This document shows positions 1-7,894 of a stretch of DNA of 64,000 bases, in pieces (position 1 is the first letter of the stretch; each line of letters begins with the position of its first letter). Below the pieces are notes generated by a model. The model ran no database searches and had not been told where the DNA came from. It saw only the letters and a program-made list of their open reading frames with translations. Source of the DNA: Prado023 sp963774745 (GTDB taxonomy: Bacteria > Actinomycetota > Actinomycetes > S36-B12 > CAIYMF01); NCBI GenBank assembly GCA_963774745.1, contig CAVZGE010000004.1, forward strand, positions 48,632-112,631, given 5' to 3'. Both the position numbers and the translations under genes were made by a program.

Positions 1-143
1 ACTGCCGGCAGGGCCACGTCGGCCTCGAGCAGGGCGATCCGGATCTCGCGGATCGTGTCGTTGATGTCGGACTCGGACAGCCGGCCCTTGCCACGCAGGC
101 CCTTGAAGGTCGCGGACAGCCGGTCGGAGAGGGAGGCGAACAC
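1..143 (-). CDS. ffh: Signal recognition particle protein Ffh, N-terminal fragment
   Basis: This is the first 47 or so codons of the SRP GTPase, cut by the window edge. Ffh binds signal sequences and the SRP RNA and delivers ribosomes to FtsY, which is also encoded in this window. The visible residues begin FASLSDRLSATFKGLRGKG and continue into the helical N domain with REIRIALLEADVAL, a typical Ffh N-terminus. The start chosen is GTG at 143; an ATG at 148 is in another frame. No strong ribosome binding site is visible. The GTPase and M domains lie outside the window. Ffh close to glnD, glnK, amt and ftsY is a known actinobacterial arrangement. Confidence 0.9.
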   Translation of the reverse strand, partial: MFASLSDRLSATFKGLRGKGRLSESDINDTIREIRIALLEADVALPA

Positions 144-236
144 ACCATGGATTCTACCGGGGTGTCCGGCGTCCCCCTGCCTGCTGACCGAGTCGAGCGT
201 GCGCGACCCCGGTCGGGAGTCCCGGCGACGACCGGA

Positions 237-1370
237 TCAGGCGTGGGCGGCCCGCGTGACGCGCGCCTGGGCGACCCGCCAGTAGATGAACGTCACGACG
301 CCGAGGCAGACCTGCGGGATCCACGAGCATGCGCGCCACACCAGGGCGGAGGCCACGGCCTGCTCGTTGGTCAGCCCGAACGTCGTGAGCAGGGCGATCA
401 GCGCCGCGTCGACCGTGCCGAGCCCGCCCGGCGTGACCGGGATCATGCTGGCCATCCGGGAGATGGCGAACGCGGCGAAGGCACCTGCCAGGGTCAGGGT
501 CGTCGGCTGGTCGCCGAGCACTCCCTGGATGGCGAACCAGAGCACCGCGAACTGGGCCAGGATCACGATGTAGTTCGAGACCGTCACCCAGCGCCAGCGC
601 CCGAACACGACGTCCTTGGTGCTGTCGCGCAGGTCGACGGCCATTCCGACGGCATCCAGTGGGTTCGCCCGCCGACGGTTGATCGGCGACAGCATCCGGT
701 TGCCGAGCTCGCCGACCTTGTGCGCCGACGCCTCGCTGCGCAGGATCAACCACAGGACCACGATCGTGGCCACCGTGGCAACGACGCCGATCACGGCGAC
801 CCAGACCCACTGGGACTGCACCTGCCCGGTCGTCAGCGCGGCGATCACCCCGAACACCGGCAGGGTGAGCGTCATGAGCAGGCTCCACAGGCTCGTCACG
901 GCGATGCCCGCGGTGGCCGCGGCGACGGAGACCGAGTAGCTGGCGAGCATGGCGAACTGGATCGCCAGGCCGAACGCGCCGCCGGCCGGGATCGTGTTGC
1001 TGATCGTGAACGAGGTCTGCCGGATGACGAACGCCGGCTTGTAGGGGAGCCCGGGGATGGCCGCCTGGTAGGGCCACACGTAGACGACGATCATGACCAG
1101 CACCGTCAGGCCGATCAGTCCCAGGGCGGCCGGGGTCATCCCCTGGATCTCGGCCCAGGCGTCGGCGTAGCTGCCGAACTTGGGGATGAGGCCCGCGAAG
1201 ATGATCACCAGGACGACGAGGGTGACCAGCGCCCCGATGATCGTCTTGCGCTTGTCCAGGGCCGACGAGGCCTGGGTCGTGTCGACCGCCTTCAGCTGGC
1301 CCATCGCGAGCGGCGCTGCCGGCCCATCCGGCAAGGGCGGGGTGGTCCCCGCGTTCGGGAGGTCAGGCAC
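237..1370 (-). CDS. Flippase-like integral membrane protein (LPG synthase TM / UPF0104 family)
   Basis: The 377-residue protein has a short polar N-terminus (about 45 residues) followed by several long hydrophobic segments. It resembles the membrane part of lysylphosphatidylglycerol synthases and YbhN-type proteins, which lack the synthase domain and are thought to act as lipid flippases. The family hallmark PGGLGTVDAAL lies near residues 314-324, and a conserved NTIPAGGAFG stretch lies nearer the N-terminus. Translation starts at GTG 1370. It lies 93 bp upstream of ffh on the same strand. The substrate cannot be told from the sequence. Confidence 0.8.
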   Translation of the reverse strand: MPDLPNAGTTPPLPDGPAAPLAMGQLKAVDTTQASSALDKRKTIIGALVTLVVLVIIFAGLIPKFGSYADAWAEIQGMTPAALGLIGLTVLVMIVVYVWPYQAAIPGLPYKPAFVIRQTSFTISNTIPAGGAFGLAIQFAMLASYSVSVAAATAGIAVTSLWSLLMTLTLPVFGVIAALTTGQVQSQWVWVAVIGVVATVATIVVLWLILRSEASAHKVGELGNRMLSPINRRRANPLDAVGMAVDLRDSTKDVVFGRWRWVTVSNYIVILAQFAVLWFAIQGVLGDQPTTLTLAGAFAAFAISRMASMIPVTPGGLGTVDAALIALLTTFGLTNEQAVASALVWRACSWIPQVCLGVVTFIYWRVAQARVTRAAHA

Positions 1371-1400
1371 GTCGCCCGCCCCAGCCAGCGGCGACGAGGG

Positions 1401-1703
1401 TCACAGCACCCCGCCGACGTACTTCGCCCCGGCGATCGCCTCGATCGTCTGGGCGGTGTCGAAGTGCGCCGAGCCCGGGATCGTCGGGACGAACCCGACC
1501 AGCATCCCGTCGGCCATCACCTGCGCCTCCAGGCCGGACGCCCCGTCCGCGTCCCACAGCGCCTCCGCGCCGCCGGGCAGGACGATGCGCACGCACACGC
1601 GGTTCAACCCCGGACGGTGGACGTTGGCGATGAAGCCACGCTCGTTGAGCGCGGCGACGACCTCTTCGACCTCGACTGCCTCCATGGGGATGAATCCTGA
1701 CAT
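1401..1703 (-). CDS. Conserved hypothetical protein, 100 aa
   Basis: A 100-residue ORF starting at ATG 1703, with a second in-frame ATG six codons later. The protein mixes acidic residues (EAVEVEEVV) with a moderately hydrophobic core and ends AGAKYVGGVL. No signal peptide, membrane segment or recognised motif is visible. It lies between the epimerase gene and the membrane protein gene on the same strand, with gaps of 44 and 30 bp, so it is probably co-transcribed. I do not recognise the family. Confidence 0.55.
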   Translation of the reverse strand: MSGFIPMEAVEVEEVVAALNERGFIANVHRPGLNRVCVRIVLPGGAEALWDADGASGLEAQVMADGMLVGFVPTIPGSAHFDTAQTIEAIAGAKYVGGVL

Positions 1704-1747
1704 GGACCCGCGCCTGCTGCCGCCCAGCACCCCGCGCGCCGCGCGGC

Positions 1748-2695
1748 TCAGGCCGGGCGGTAGTGCGCCACGGTCCTGGTGACCGCCTCGGCCAACGGGG
1801 TCGAGGCGAAGTCGGGGAACCGGGCGCGGAAGGCTGCGTCGTCGACCACGAAGGGCGCGGTCCACTGGTGGGCCAGCGGCAGGGACTCCCGCGAGATCCG
1901 GTGGAACGGTGCGGCCAGGCGCAGCATCGTGGTGGTGACCAGTGCGGTGCCCCGGGGCTCGGGCAGCGCGGCGTTCACCAGGTCGAGGAACTGCCGGCCG
2001 GTGATCGCCGGGGCGTGCGGCAGGTGCCAGATCCGACCTGCGACGTCGGGGGCCGACCCGAGGGTCACGAACGCGCGCGCCACGTCCGGGACGTAGGCAC
2101 ACGAGTGCGGCGCGTCCATCGATCCCATCCAGCGCAGCCTGCCGCTGCCGGCGACCGGCTCGATGGCCAGCGCGGTGATCCCGGAGTTGTCCGCGTGCGG
2201 GCCGAAGTAGTCCGAGGCCCGGCCGATGACGACCTCGATCCGGCCGGCTGCATGGGCGGCGAGCAGCGCGTCTGCCATGGCGGCCCGGGTCGCCCCCTTG
2301 CGGTCGGTGGCCCGCTGCTCGGTGGCCTCGCTCATCGGGCTCGAGCCCGGCCCGTAGGCATACAGGTTGTCGACCATCACCAGGCGGCGCACGCCAGCGG
2401 CCTGCGCGCCGCCCAGGACTCGGTCCAGCATCCCGGGGAACTCCTGCGGCCAGCGGTGGTAGGGCGGTTGGGCGGCCATGTGGACGACATCGGCTCCGGC
2501 CAGTGCCGCAGCCAGGCTCTCGGGGACGCTGACGTCGGCCGTCCGCCAGTCGACCCCCACGGGCGCCGCAGGACCCGGCCCCGAGCGGTTCACCCCGCGG
2601 GCCGCCAGGCCACTGTCGACCAGTGCGGCCAGGATCGCGGAACCGGCGGCGCCCGAGGCGCCGAGGACGACGTGCGTGCTTGTCTGGGTGGTCAT
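1748..2695 (-). CDS. NAD(P)-dependent epimerase/dehydratase family protein
   Basis: A 315-residue short-chain reductase-like protein of the extended (epimerase) type. The Rossmann nucleotide-binding turn VVLGASGAAGSAI is at the N-terminus, followed by a DVVHMAAQPPYHRW segment like those near the cofactor in NAD-dependent sugar epimerases. The start at ATG 2695 (MTTQTSTHVVLG) places this motif at the usual distance; an in-frame ATG at 2731 would run through the operator-like palindrome and is less likely. The gene is divergent from a TetR regulator 79 bp away. The substrate is unknown. Confidence 0.8.
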   Translation of the reverse strand: MTTQTSTHVVLGASGAAGSAILAALVDSGLAARGVNRSGPGPAAPVGVDWRTADVSVPESLAAALAGADVVHMAAQPPYHRWPQEFPGMLDRVLGGAQAAGVRRLVMVDNLYAYGPGSSPMSEATEQRATDRKGATRAAMADALLAAHAAGRIEVVIGRASDYFGPHADNSGITALAIEPVAGSGRLRWMGSMDAPHSCAYVPDVARAFVTLGSAPDVAGRIWHLPHAPAITGRQFLDLVNAALPEPRGTALVTTTMLRLAAPFHRISRESLPLAHQWTAPFVVDDAAFRARFPDFASTPLAEAVTRTVAHYRPA

Positions 2696-2709
2696 GCCGA
2701 GAACGATAC

Positions 2710-2742
2710 GCGAACACTGTTCGCTATGCAACGGGTGTTCGC
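2710..2742. promoter_or_regulatory. Candidate TetR operator, 15-bp palindrome plus extra half-site
   Basis: In the 79-bp gap between the divergent epimerase and TetR genes, GCGAACA-c-TGTTCGC (2710-2724) is a perfect palindrome with a one-base centre. A further half-site TGTTCGC follows at 2736-2742. This geometry fits a TetR dimer site controlling both genes. That the adjacent regulator binds here is inferred from position. Confidence 0.6.
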
Positions 2743-2774
2743 ATCGACCGTCCCGGGGCCATTAGGCTGGGCCC

Positions 2775-3533
2775 ATGTCGACCCGGCGCGCGCTGACCCG
2801 TACGGCCACCATCGCCCAGATCCGGGCGGCGGCCCTCGACCAGGTCGCGGCCGAGGGGGCCGCTGCCCTGTCCATCCGGGGAGTCGCCCGCGCGATCGGG
2901 ATGAGCCCCGCCGGGCTCTACCGCTACTACGACGGGCGCGACGCCCTGCTGACCGACCTGCTCGCTGATGCCTACCGGGACCTCGCCCACGCCGTCGCAG
3001 CGGCGGCAGGACTGCCCGGGGACCGAGTCGCGGAGCCAGCCGTGGGCGCGGTCCCCGAGGTCGGCGACCCGATCGCGGCGATGCTGCGGGCCATCGAGGC
3101 CTACCGCGAGTGGGCGGTGACCAACCGGGCGCGGTTCCTGCTGATCTTCGGCACCCCCGTTCCGGGGTACTCCGCCCCGGAGGACGGACCGACCGTCGAG
3201 GCCAACCGGCAGATGGGCCAGGTGTTCTTCACCCTCGCCGCACTGGGCTGGGCGACGGGGAGGATCACGCCACCGGCCGCGCCCCCCGCGGGTGCCGGGA
3301 CCACGCCCGCGGAGGCCGAGCTGCACGCCCAGCTGGTTGCCCTGGCCCCCGGATTCCCGGCAGCCCTCATCCCGCAGATGCTGGCGGGCTGGGCCCTGTG
3401 GCACGGGCTGGTCACCCTCGAGGTGACCGGCCAGCTGGACTGGATCTACCCCGACACGGCCGGCTACTACACCGATCGGATGGAGCACTGGATGGCCGGG
3501 TTCACCGGCCAGGTCGAGGGCCGGGCCGGCTGA
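2775..3533 (+). CDS. TetR/AcrR family transcriptional regulator
   Basis: The 252-residue protein begins with a TetR helix-turn-helix: IRAAALDQVAAEGAAALSIR, then GVARAIGMSPAGLYRYYDGR at about residues 37-57. The C-terminal two thirds form the ligand-binding domain, with a WALWHGLVTLEVTGQL stretch of the type seen in WHG-domain (TetR_C_33) regulators. It starts at ATG 2775. The divergent epimerase gene and the palindrome between them suggest that it represses that gene and itself. The ligand is unknown. Confidence 0.88.
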   Translation: MSTRRALTRTATIAQIRAAALDQVAAEGAAALSIRGVARAIGMSPAGLYRYYDGRDALLTDLLADAYRDLAHAVAAAAGLPGDRVAEPAVGAVPEVGDPIAAMLRAIEAYREWAVTNRARFLLIFGTPVPGYSAPEDGPTVEANRQMGQVFFTLAALGWATGRITPPAAPPAGAGTTPAEAELHAQLVALAPGFPAALIPQMLAGWALWHGLVTLEVTGQLDWIYPDTAGYYTDRMEHWMAGFTGQVEGRAG

Positions 3534-3538
3534 CCGGC

Positions 3539-5884
3539 CTACCCGGCGGCATCCGACAGGGCCTCGGCCACGGCCTCGGCAACGGCATCGGCCAGCTCCC
3601 CGTCGAGCGGGTCCCCGTGCCGATCGACGAGGTAGAACACGTCGACGACCTCCGATCCCAGCGTGGAGACCCGCGCGGCGGCGATATCGGTGCCGGTCGC
3701 CGCGATGGCCGTCCCCACGCGGTGCAGAAGTCCCGGGGCATCGTGGGCGCGGACCTCCATCACGGTCGCCCGGCTGGACGCGCCCGACACGATCTCCACC
3801 CGCGGGGGGGCGGTGGCGGGGGCATCCACGGGACGGGCAGCCTCATCGCGACGCGCCAGGCGGGCGGCCACGTCGAACTGCCCGAGGATGGCGCGGCGGA
3901 TGTCCTCCCGCAGGCGGTCCACCGCGGGCGGGTCACCGAACAGCGGGTTGACGCCCCACACCTCGATCGCCCGGGTGCCCACGACCGTCGTGACCGCCGA
4001 GCGGACCTCGAGCCGGTGCATCGACAGGATGCCGGCGACCAGCCCCAGCAGGCCCAGTGAGTCCGGTGCACCGACGGTGATGTCGAAGCCCGACTCGTGC
4101 TCCTGCAGCAGGACCCGCACGCCCTCCCCGGAGGCCATCGCCATCTGGTCCTCGGACAGCCGGGGCTCGACGGGAAGCTCCTCCCCGGCCAGCTGGCCGC
4201 GGACCCGGTCCACGAGCTCGGCCACCAGCGAGCGCTTCCACGAGGTCCAGGCCAGCGGACCGGTGGCCAGCGCATCAGCCTTCGTGAGGGCGGACAGCAG
4301 GTCGAGCATCTGCGCGGTCCCGACCGCCTGCGCGACGGTGTCGATGGTCTGTGGATCATCGAGGTCGCGCCGCGTGGCGGTATCGGGGAGCAGGAGGTGG
4401 TGCCGGCACATCTCCACCAGCACCTGGGCGTCCTCGGCCCCGAACCCGAGGTGCTCGGCGATCTCGGCGACCAGGCCGACACCCACGTCGGTGTGGTCAC
4501 GGCCGGGCCGACCCTTGCCGATGTCGTGCAGCAGCGCCCCGACGAGCAGCAGGTCGGGGCGGTGGACGTCGCGGGTGTAGGCGCACGCCTGGACGGCGGC
4601 CTCGAGCAGGTGCCGGTCGACCGTGTAGCGGTGCACCGGGTTGTGCTGCGGGGCCGACCGGACCACGTCCCAGTACGGGATCAGCGCGGTGATGACCCCG
4701 GCCTGGTCGAGGGTCTCCCAGACGGGGACCGCACTGCGCCCGGCCCCGAGCAGGGACACGAGGGCGTCGCGCGCAGGAGCCGGCCACGGCACGGGCATCG
4801 GCGCGGACTCCGCGACGAGCCGCGCGACGGCGTGCCGGCTGAGCAGGTTGCCGGACTGGGCCGCTGCGGCGGCGGCCCGGAGGATGAGGGTCGGATCACG
4901 GTCGGGGCGGGCATCGGCGGCCAGGACGGCCTCGCCGTCCTGCAGCACGACACCATCAGCCAGCGGGCTGCGCGCCGGCCCGCGCGCCTTCAGCCGCTTG
5001 AACCCCAGCTTCGGCCGCGCTCGGACGATCCGGTCCACCGCGTGCCACGTGACATCCGAGGCGACCCCGATCGACCGGCCCGCCGCCGAGACGTCGCGAA
5101 GCAGGGTGTCGGCATCGGCCATCCCCAGCACTGCGGCGACCGGGCCCTGCTCCTGCTTGGCCAGCCGATCGGTGGGCCGGCTGGCGACCCGATGCAGCGC
5201 GTCGCGCACGTCCAGGAGCAGCGCCTTGGCCGGTGCCAGCTCCCCGTGCGGGGCATCGGTGACCCACGAGGCGGCCACCGCCCGCAGGACGGTCAGGTCG
5301 CGCAGGCCACCGTAGGACTCCTTGAGGTCGGGTTCCAACAGGTGCGCCAGCTCGCCGCTGGCCGACGTCCGCTCGCGGACGGACGCCTGCAGGTCCGGCA
5401 GCCGGCGGGGCGCCAGCGCGCGCCAGTCGGCGAGCACCGACGTCTTGAGGGCTGCGGTCGCCGTCTCGTCCCCGGCAACCGTCCGGGCGTCCAGCATGCC
5501 CAGCACCACCTTGATGTCGGCTGCGGCCACCCGTCGGGCCTCCGAGACGGTCCGCACCGAGTGGTCCAGGCGGAGCCCGGAGTCCCAGATCGGGTACCAG
5601 AGCCGGTCGGCGACCTCGGCGATCGCGCCACCGGGGTGCAGGAGCACCAGGTCCAGGTCGCTGCCCGCACTCATCTCGCCGCGGCCGTAGCCACCGACAG
5701 CCACGAGGGTGGCCCCCGCCTGTGCCGCGCCAGACTCCTCGAACAGCTCCACCAGCCACTGGTCGGTCAGGGCTGACAGGGCCACACGGGCCTGCCGGCT
5801 GGGCCTGGCCTGGGCCGCGAGCAGGTCGGAGCGTGCGGCCAGGAACCGGTCGCCGGGCGTGAGCTCGGACGTGGTTGCGGACAT
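3539..5884 (-). CDS. glnD: [Protein-PII] uridylyltransferase GlnD
   Basis: The bifunctional enzyme that adds or removes a nucleotide on PII (GlnK) according to glutamine level. In the 781 residues the nucleotidyltransferase motif GGYGRGE is at 64-70, with SDLDL at 75-79. The HD-domain signature LLHDIGKG is near residue 453. Two C-terminal ACT domains lie around residues 600 and 710 (ESGFDITVGAPDSLGLLG and TVMEVRAHDAPGLLHRVG). The start at ATG 5884 is preceded by AGAGGAC. Upstream reading frame in the same phase runs antisense through glnK and is not coding. In some actinobacteria GlnD adenylylates GlnK; which nucleotide is used here cannot be read from sequence. Confidence 0.95.
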   Translation of the reverse strand: MSATTSELTPGDRFLAARSDLLAAQARPSRQARVALSALTDQWLVELFEESGAAQAGATLVAVGGYGRGEMSAGSDLDLVLLHPGGAIAEVADRLWYPIWDSGLRLDHSVRTVSEARRVAAADIKVVLGMLDARTVAGDETATAALKTSVLADWRALAPRRLPDLQASVRERTSASGELAHLLEPDLKESYGGLRDLTVLRAVAASWVTDAPHGELAPAKALLLDVRDALHRVASRPTDRLAKQEQGPVAAVLGMADADTLLRDVSAAGRSIGVASDVTWHAVDRIVRARPKLGFKRLKARGPARSPLADGVVLQDGEAVLAADARPDRDPTLILRAAAAAAQSGNLLSRHAVARLVAESAPMPVPWPAPARDALVSLLGAGRSAVPVWETLDQAGVITALIPYWDVVRSAPQHNPVHRYTVDRHLLEAAVQACAYTRDVHRPDLLLVGALLHDIGKGRPGRDHTDVGVGLVAEIAEHLGFGAEDAQVLVEMCRHHLLLPDTATRRDLDDPQTIDTVAQAVGTAQMLDLLSALTKADALATGPLAWTSWKRSLVAELVDRVRGQLAGEELPVEPRLSEDQMAMASGEGVRVLLQEHESGFDITVGAPDSLGLLGLVAGILSMHRLEVRSAVTTVVGTRAIEVWGVNPLFGDPPAVDRLREDIRRAILGQFDVAARLARRDEAARPVDAPATAPPRVEIVSGASSRATVMEVRAHDAPGLLHRVGTAIAATGTDIAAARVSTLGSEVVDVFYLVDRHGDPLDGELADAVAEAVAEALSDAAG

Positions 5885-5920
5885 GGTGTCCTCTCTGGGG
5901 CGGGTTGGTCTGGGGAATGG

Positions 5921-5955
5921 GACGATCCGCCGCCCTGGCCGGGCGACGGATCGTC
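5921..5955 (-). terminator. Hairpin between glnK and glnD
   Basis: GACGATCCG (5921-5929) pairs perfectly with CGGATCGTC (5947-5955), and a GCCC/GGGC inner stem extends it. It lies just after the glnK stop and 37 bp before glnD. There is no clear U-tract, so partial termination that lowers glnD expression relative to glnK is an inference. Confidence 0.5.
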
Positions 5956-5972
5956 TCATCTGCCGCAGGCGG

Positions 5973-6311
5973 CTACAGGGCGTCCGGGCCGTGCTCGCCG
6001 GTGCGCACCCGCACGACGTCCTCGACCGGGATGGTCCAGACCTTGCCGTCGCCGATGCGTCCGGTCTGGGCGCTCTTGGTGATGACGTCCACCACCGCGG
6101 AGGCGTCGTCGTCCTCGACGAGCACCTCGATGCGGACCTTGGGGACCATGTCCACCGTGTACTCCGCGCCGCGGTACACCTCGGTGTGCCCACGCTGGCG
6201 GCCGTAGCCGCTGGCCTCGGAGATCGTCAGGCCGTGGATGCCGTAGGCCTCCAGCGCGCTCTTGACGTCCTCGAGCTTGAACGGCTTGATGATCGCGGTG
6301 ACGAGCTTCAT
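5973..6311 (-). CDS. glnK: Nitrogen regulatory protein PII (GlnK)
   Basis: A 112-residue PII trimer subunit that senses ATP/ADP and 2-oxoglutarate and gates the ammonium transporter encoded directly upstream. It begins KLVTAIIKPFKLEDVK. The T-loop segment GHTEVYRGAEYTVD contains the conserved tyrosine (residue 51 region) that GlnD modifies. The second PII signature is in TGRIGDGKVWTIPVEDVVRVRTGE. Its ATG overlaps the amt stop (ATGA), implying translational coupling. Length and motifs are complete. Confidence 0.96.
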   Translation of the reverse strand: MKLVTAIIKPFKLEDVKSALEAYGIHGLTISEASGYGRQRGHTEVYRGAEYTVDMVPKVRIEVLVEDDDASAVVDVITKSAQTGRIGDGKVWTIPVEDVVRVRTGEHGPDAL

Positions 6312-7657
6312 GCGTTCACCTCTTCCTTGCTGGTGCGGAGGGCGGACTGACCGATGCCGGCGAAGTGCCCGCCACCACCGGAGGAGCCCAGTTCGTAGGC
6401 CGTCTCAGCGTGCTCGGCCAGGTCGATGCCGGCGACCTCCTCGTCGGCGGAGACCCGGAAGCCGACCGTCTTCTTGATGGCGAAGCCGACCACCAGGGTC
6501 ACCAGGAACGAGTAGGCCAGCACCGAGAAGGAGCCGATCGCCTGCTTGCCCAGCAGATCGAAGCCACCGCCGTAGAACAGGCCGTCCACGGCGCTGTAGC
6601 CGGACTTGGTGGTCGCGATGAAGCCCAGGGCCAAGGACCCGACGAGCCCGCCGACCAGGTGGACGCCGACGACGTCGAGCGAGTCGTCGATCCGGAAGCG
6701 GAACTTCAGTCCCACCGCCAGGGCGCAGAGGATGCCGGCCACCAGACCCAGGCCGACCGCGGCGTAGGGCACGACGAACGCGCACGCCGGGGTGATCGCC
6801 ACGAGGCCGGCGACGGCGCCGGACGCAGCACCCAGTGAGGTCGGGTGCCCGTCGCGGATCTTCTCCAGGATGGACCAGCCGACGATACCGGCAGCGGTCG
6901 CGAGCATGGTGTTGGTGAAGGCGAGCGCCGCGGTCTGGTTGGCGCCCAGCGCCGACCCGGCGTTGAACCCGAACCACCCGAAGTACAGCAGGCCGGAGCC
7001 GAGCAGCACCAGGGGAAGGCTGTGCGGCTTCATCTGCGTCTTGGGCCAGCCGACGCGCTTGCCCAGGACGATGGCCAGGGCCAGGCCCGCGGCACCGGCG
7101 TTGATGTGGACCGCGGTCCCACCGGCGAAGTCCAGCACGCCCAGGTTCGCCAGCCAGCCCGCGTCACTGCCGCCGAGCTCGGTGCTGCCGAAGTCGAACA
7201 CCCAGTGCGCCACGGGGAAGTAGACCAGGGTGACCCAGATGGCGGCGAAGATGCCCCAGCCGAGGAACTTGGTCCGGTCAGCGATGGCGCCCGAGATCAG
7301 CGCCACCGTGATGATCGCGAACATGAGCTGGAACATCGCGAAGACCAGCGCGGGAATCGGGTAGTACCCGCCGTTGCTCGCAGTCTGGCCGATGAGCTCG
7401 CCCAGGCCGATCTGCCCGAGGCCACCCCACAGGCCGTTGCCCGTGTCACCGAAGGCGACCGAGTAGCCGTAGAGCACCCAGAGGATGCTCACGATGCCGA
7501 TCGCGATGAACGACATCATCATCATGTTCAGGACGCTCTTGGCGCGCACCATGCCGCCGTAGAAGAACGCCAGGCCGGGTGTCATGAGCAGCACCAGTGC
7601 TGCGCTCATGAGCAACCAGGCGGTATCGCCGGTATTGATCTCCGGCATGCCCATCAC
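6308..7657 (-). CDS. amt: Ammonium transporter Amt
   Basis: A 449-residue polytopic inner-membrane ammonium channel. Many hydrophobic segments are visible, including TPGLAFFYGGMVRAKSVLN near the N-terminus (the AmtB signature region), a GGTAVHINAGAAGLALA helix that carries one conserved pore histidine, and GVHLVGGLVGSL carrying the second. The start MMGMPEINTGDTAWLL is at ATG 7657. It heads the amt-glnK-glnD cluster. The upstream gap contains GTTAC-type sequences resembling GlnR sites. Confidence 0.95.
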   Translation of the reverse strand: MMGMPEINTGDTAWLLMSAALVLLMTPGLAFFYGGMVRAKSVLNMMMMSFIAIGIVSILWVLYGYSVAFGDTGNGLWGGLGQIGLGELIGQTASNGGYYPIPALVFAMFQLMFAIITVALISGAIADRTKFLGWGIFAAIWVTLVYFPVAHWVFDFGSTELGGSDAGWLANLGVLDFAGGTAVHINAGAAGLALAIVLGKRVGWPKTQMKPHSLPLVLLGSGLLYFGWFGFNAGSALGANQTAALAFTNTMLATAAGIVGWSILEKIRDGHPTSLGAASGAVAGLVAITPACAFVVPYAAVGLGLVAGILCALAVGLKFRFRIDDSLDVVGVHLVGGLVGSLALGFIATTKSGYSAVDGLFYGGGFDLLGKQAIGSFSVLAYSFLVTLVVGFAIKKTVGFRVSADEEVAGIDLAEHAETAYELGSSGGGGHFAGIGQSALRTSKEEVNA

Positions 7658-7739
7658 TCCCTCTCGTGGTTGTCCTGACCCCAGTCGGGGTCTTGGAACG
7701 AGGGTCCCCGGGCCGTGTTGCGCGGCACTGCCCCGCAGT

Positions 7740-7775
7740 GTTACCGGCCCGTGACGAACCCAGATCCTGAGTTAC
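7740..7775. promoter_or_regulatory. Possible GlnR-type site upstream of amt
   Basis: GTTAC (7740-7744), six bases, then GTGAC (7751-7755) resembles the gTnAC-n6-GaAAC box known for GlnR of actinomycetes. A further GTTAC stands at 7771-7775. amt-glnK-glnD is a classical GlnR target in Streptomyces. The second half-site deviates from consensus, so this is tentative. Confidence 0.35.
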
Positions 7776-7894
7776 GAACAGGTTGCGCGCCTCAGGGCCG
7801 GGCGCCCGCTGACCCCTCGAGACGGGCGCGGCGCAGGGCATCGGGCGATCCCCGGCGGCCGGTGCGCGCGTGGCCGGCGGTCTACGCTGCAGGG

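Noticed and set aside
147..1700. Long open frames on the strand opposite the flippase-like gene
   Set aside because: High GC leaves long open antisense frames; composition is Arg/Asp/Gly-rich with no domain, and the minus-strand gene explains the region.
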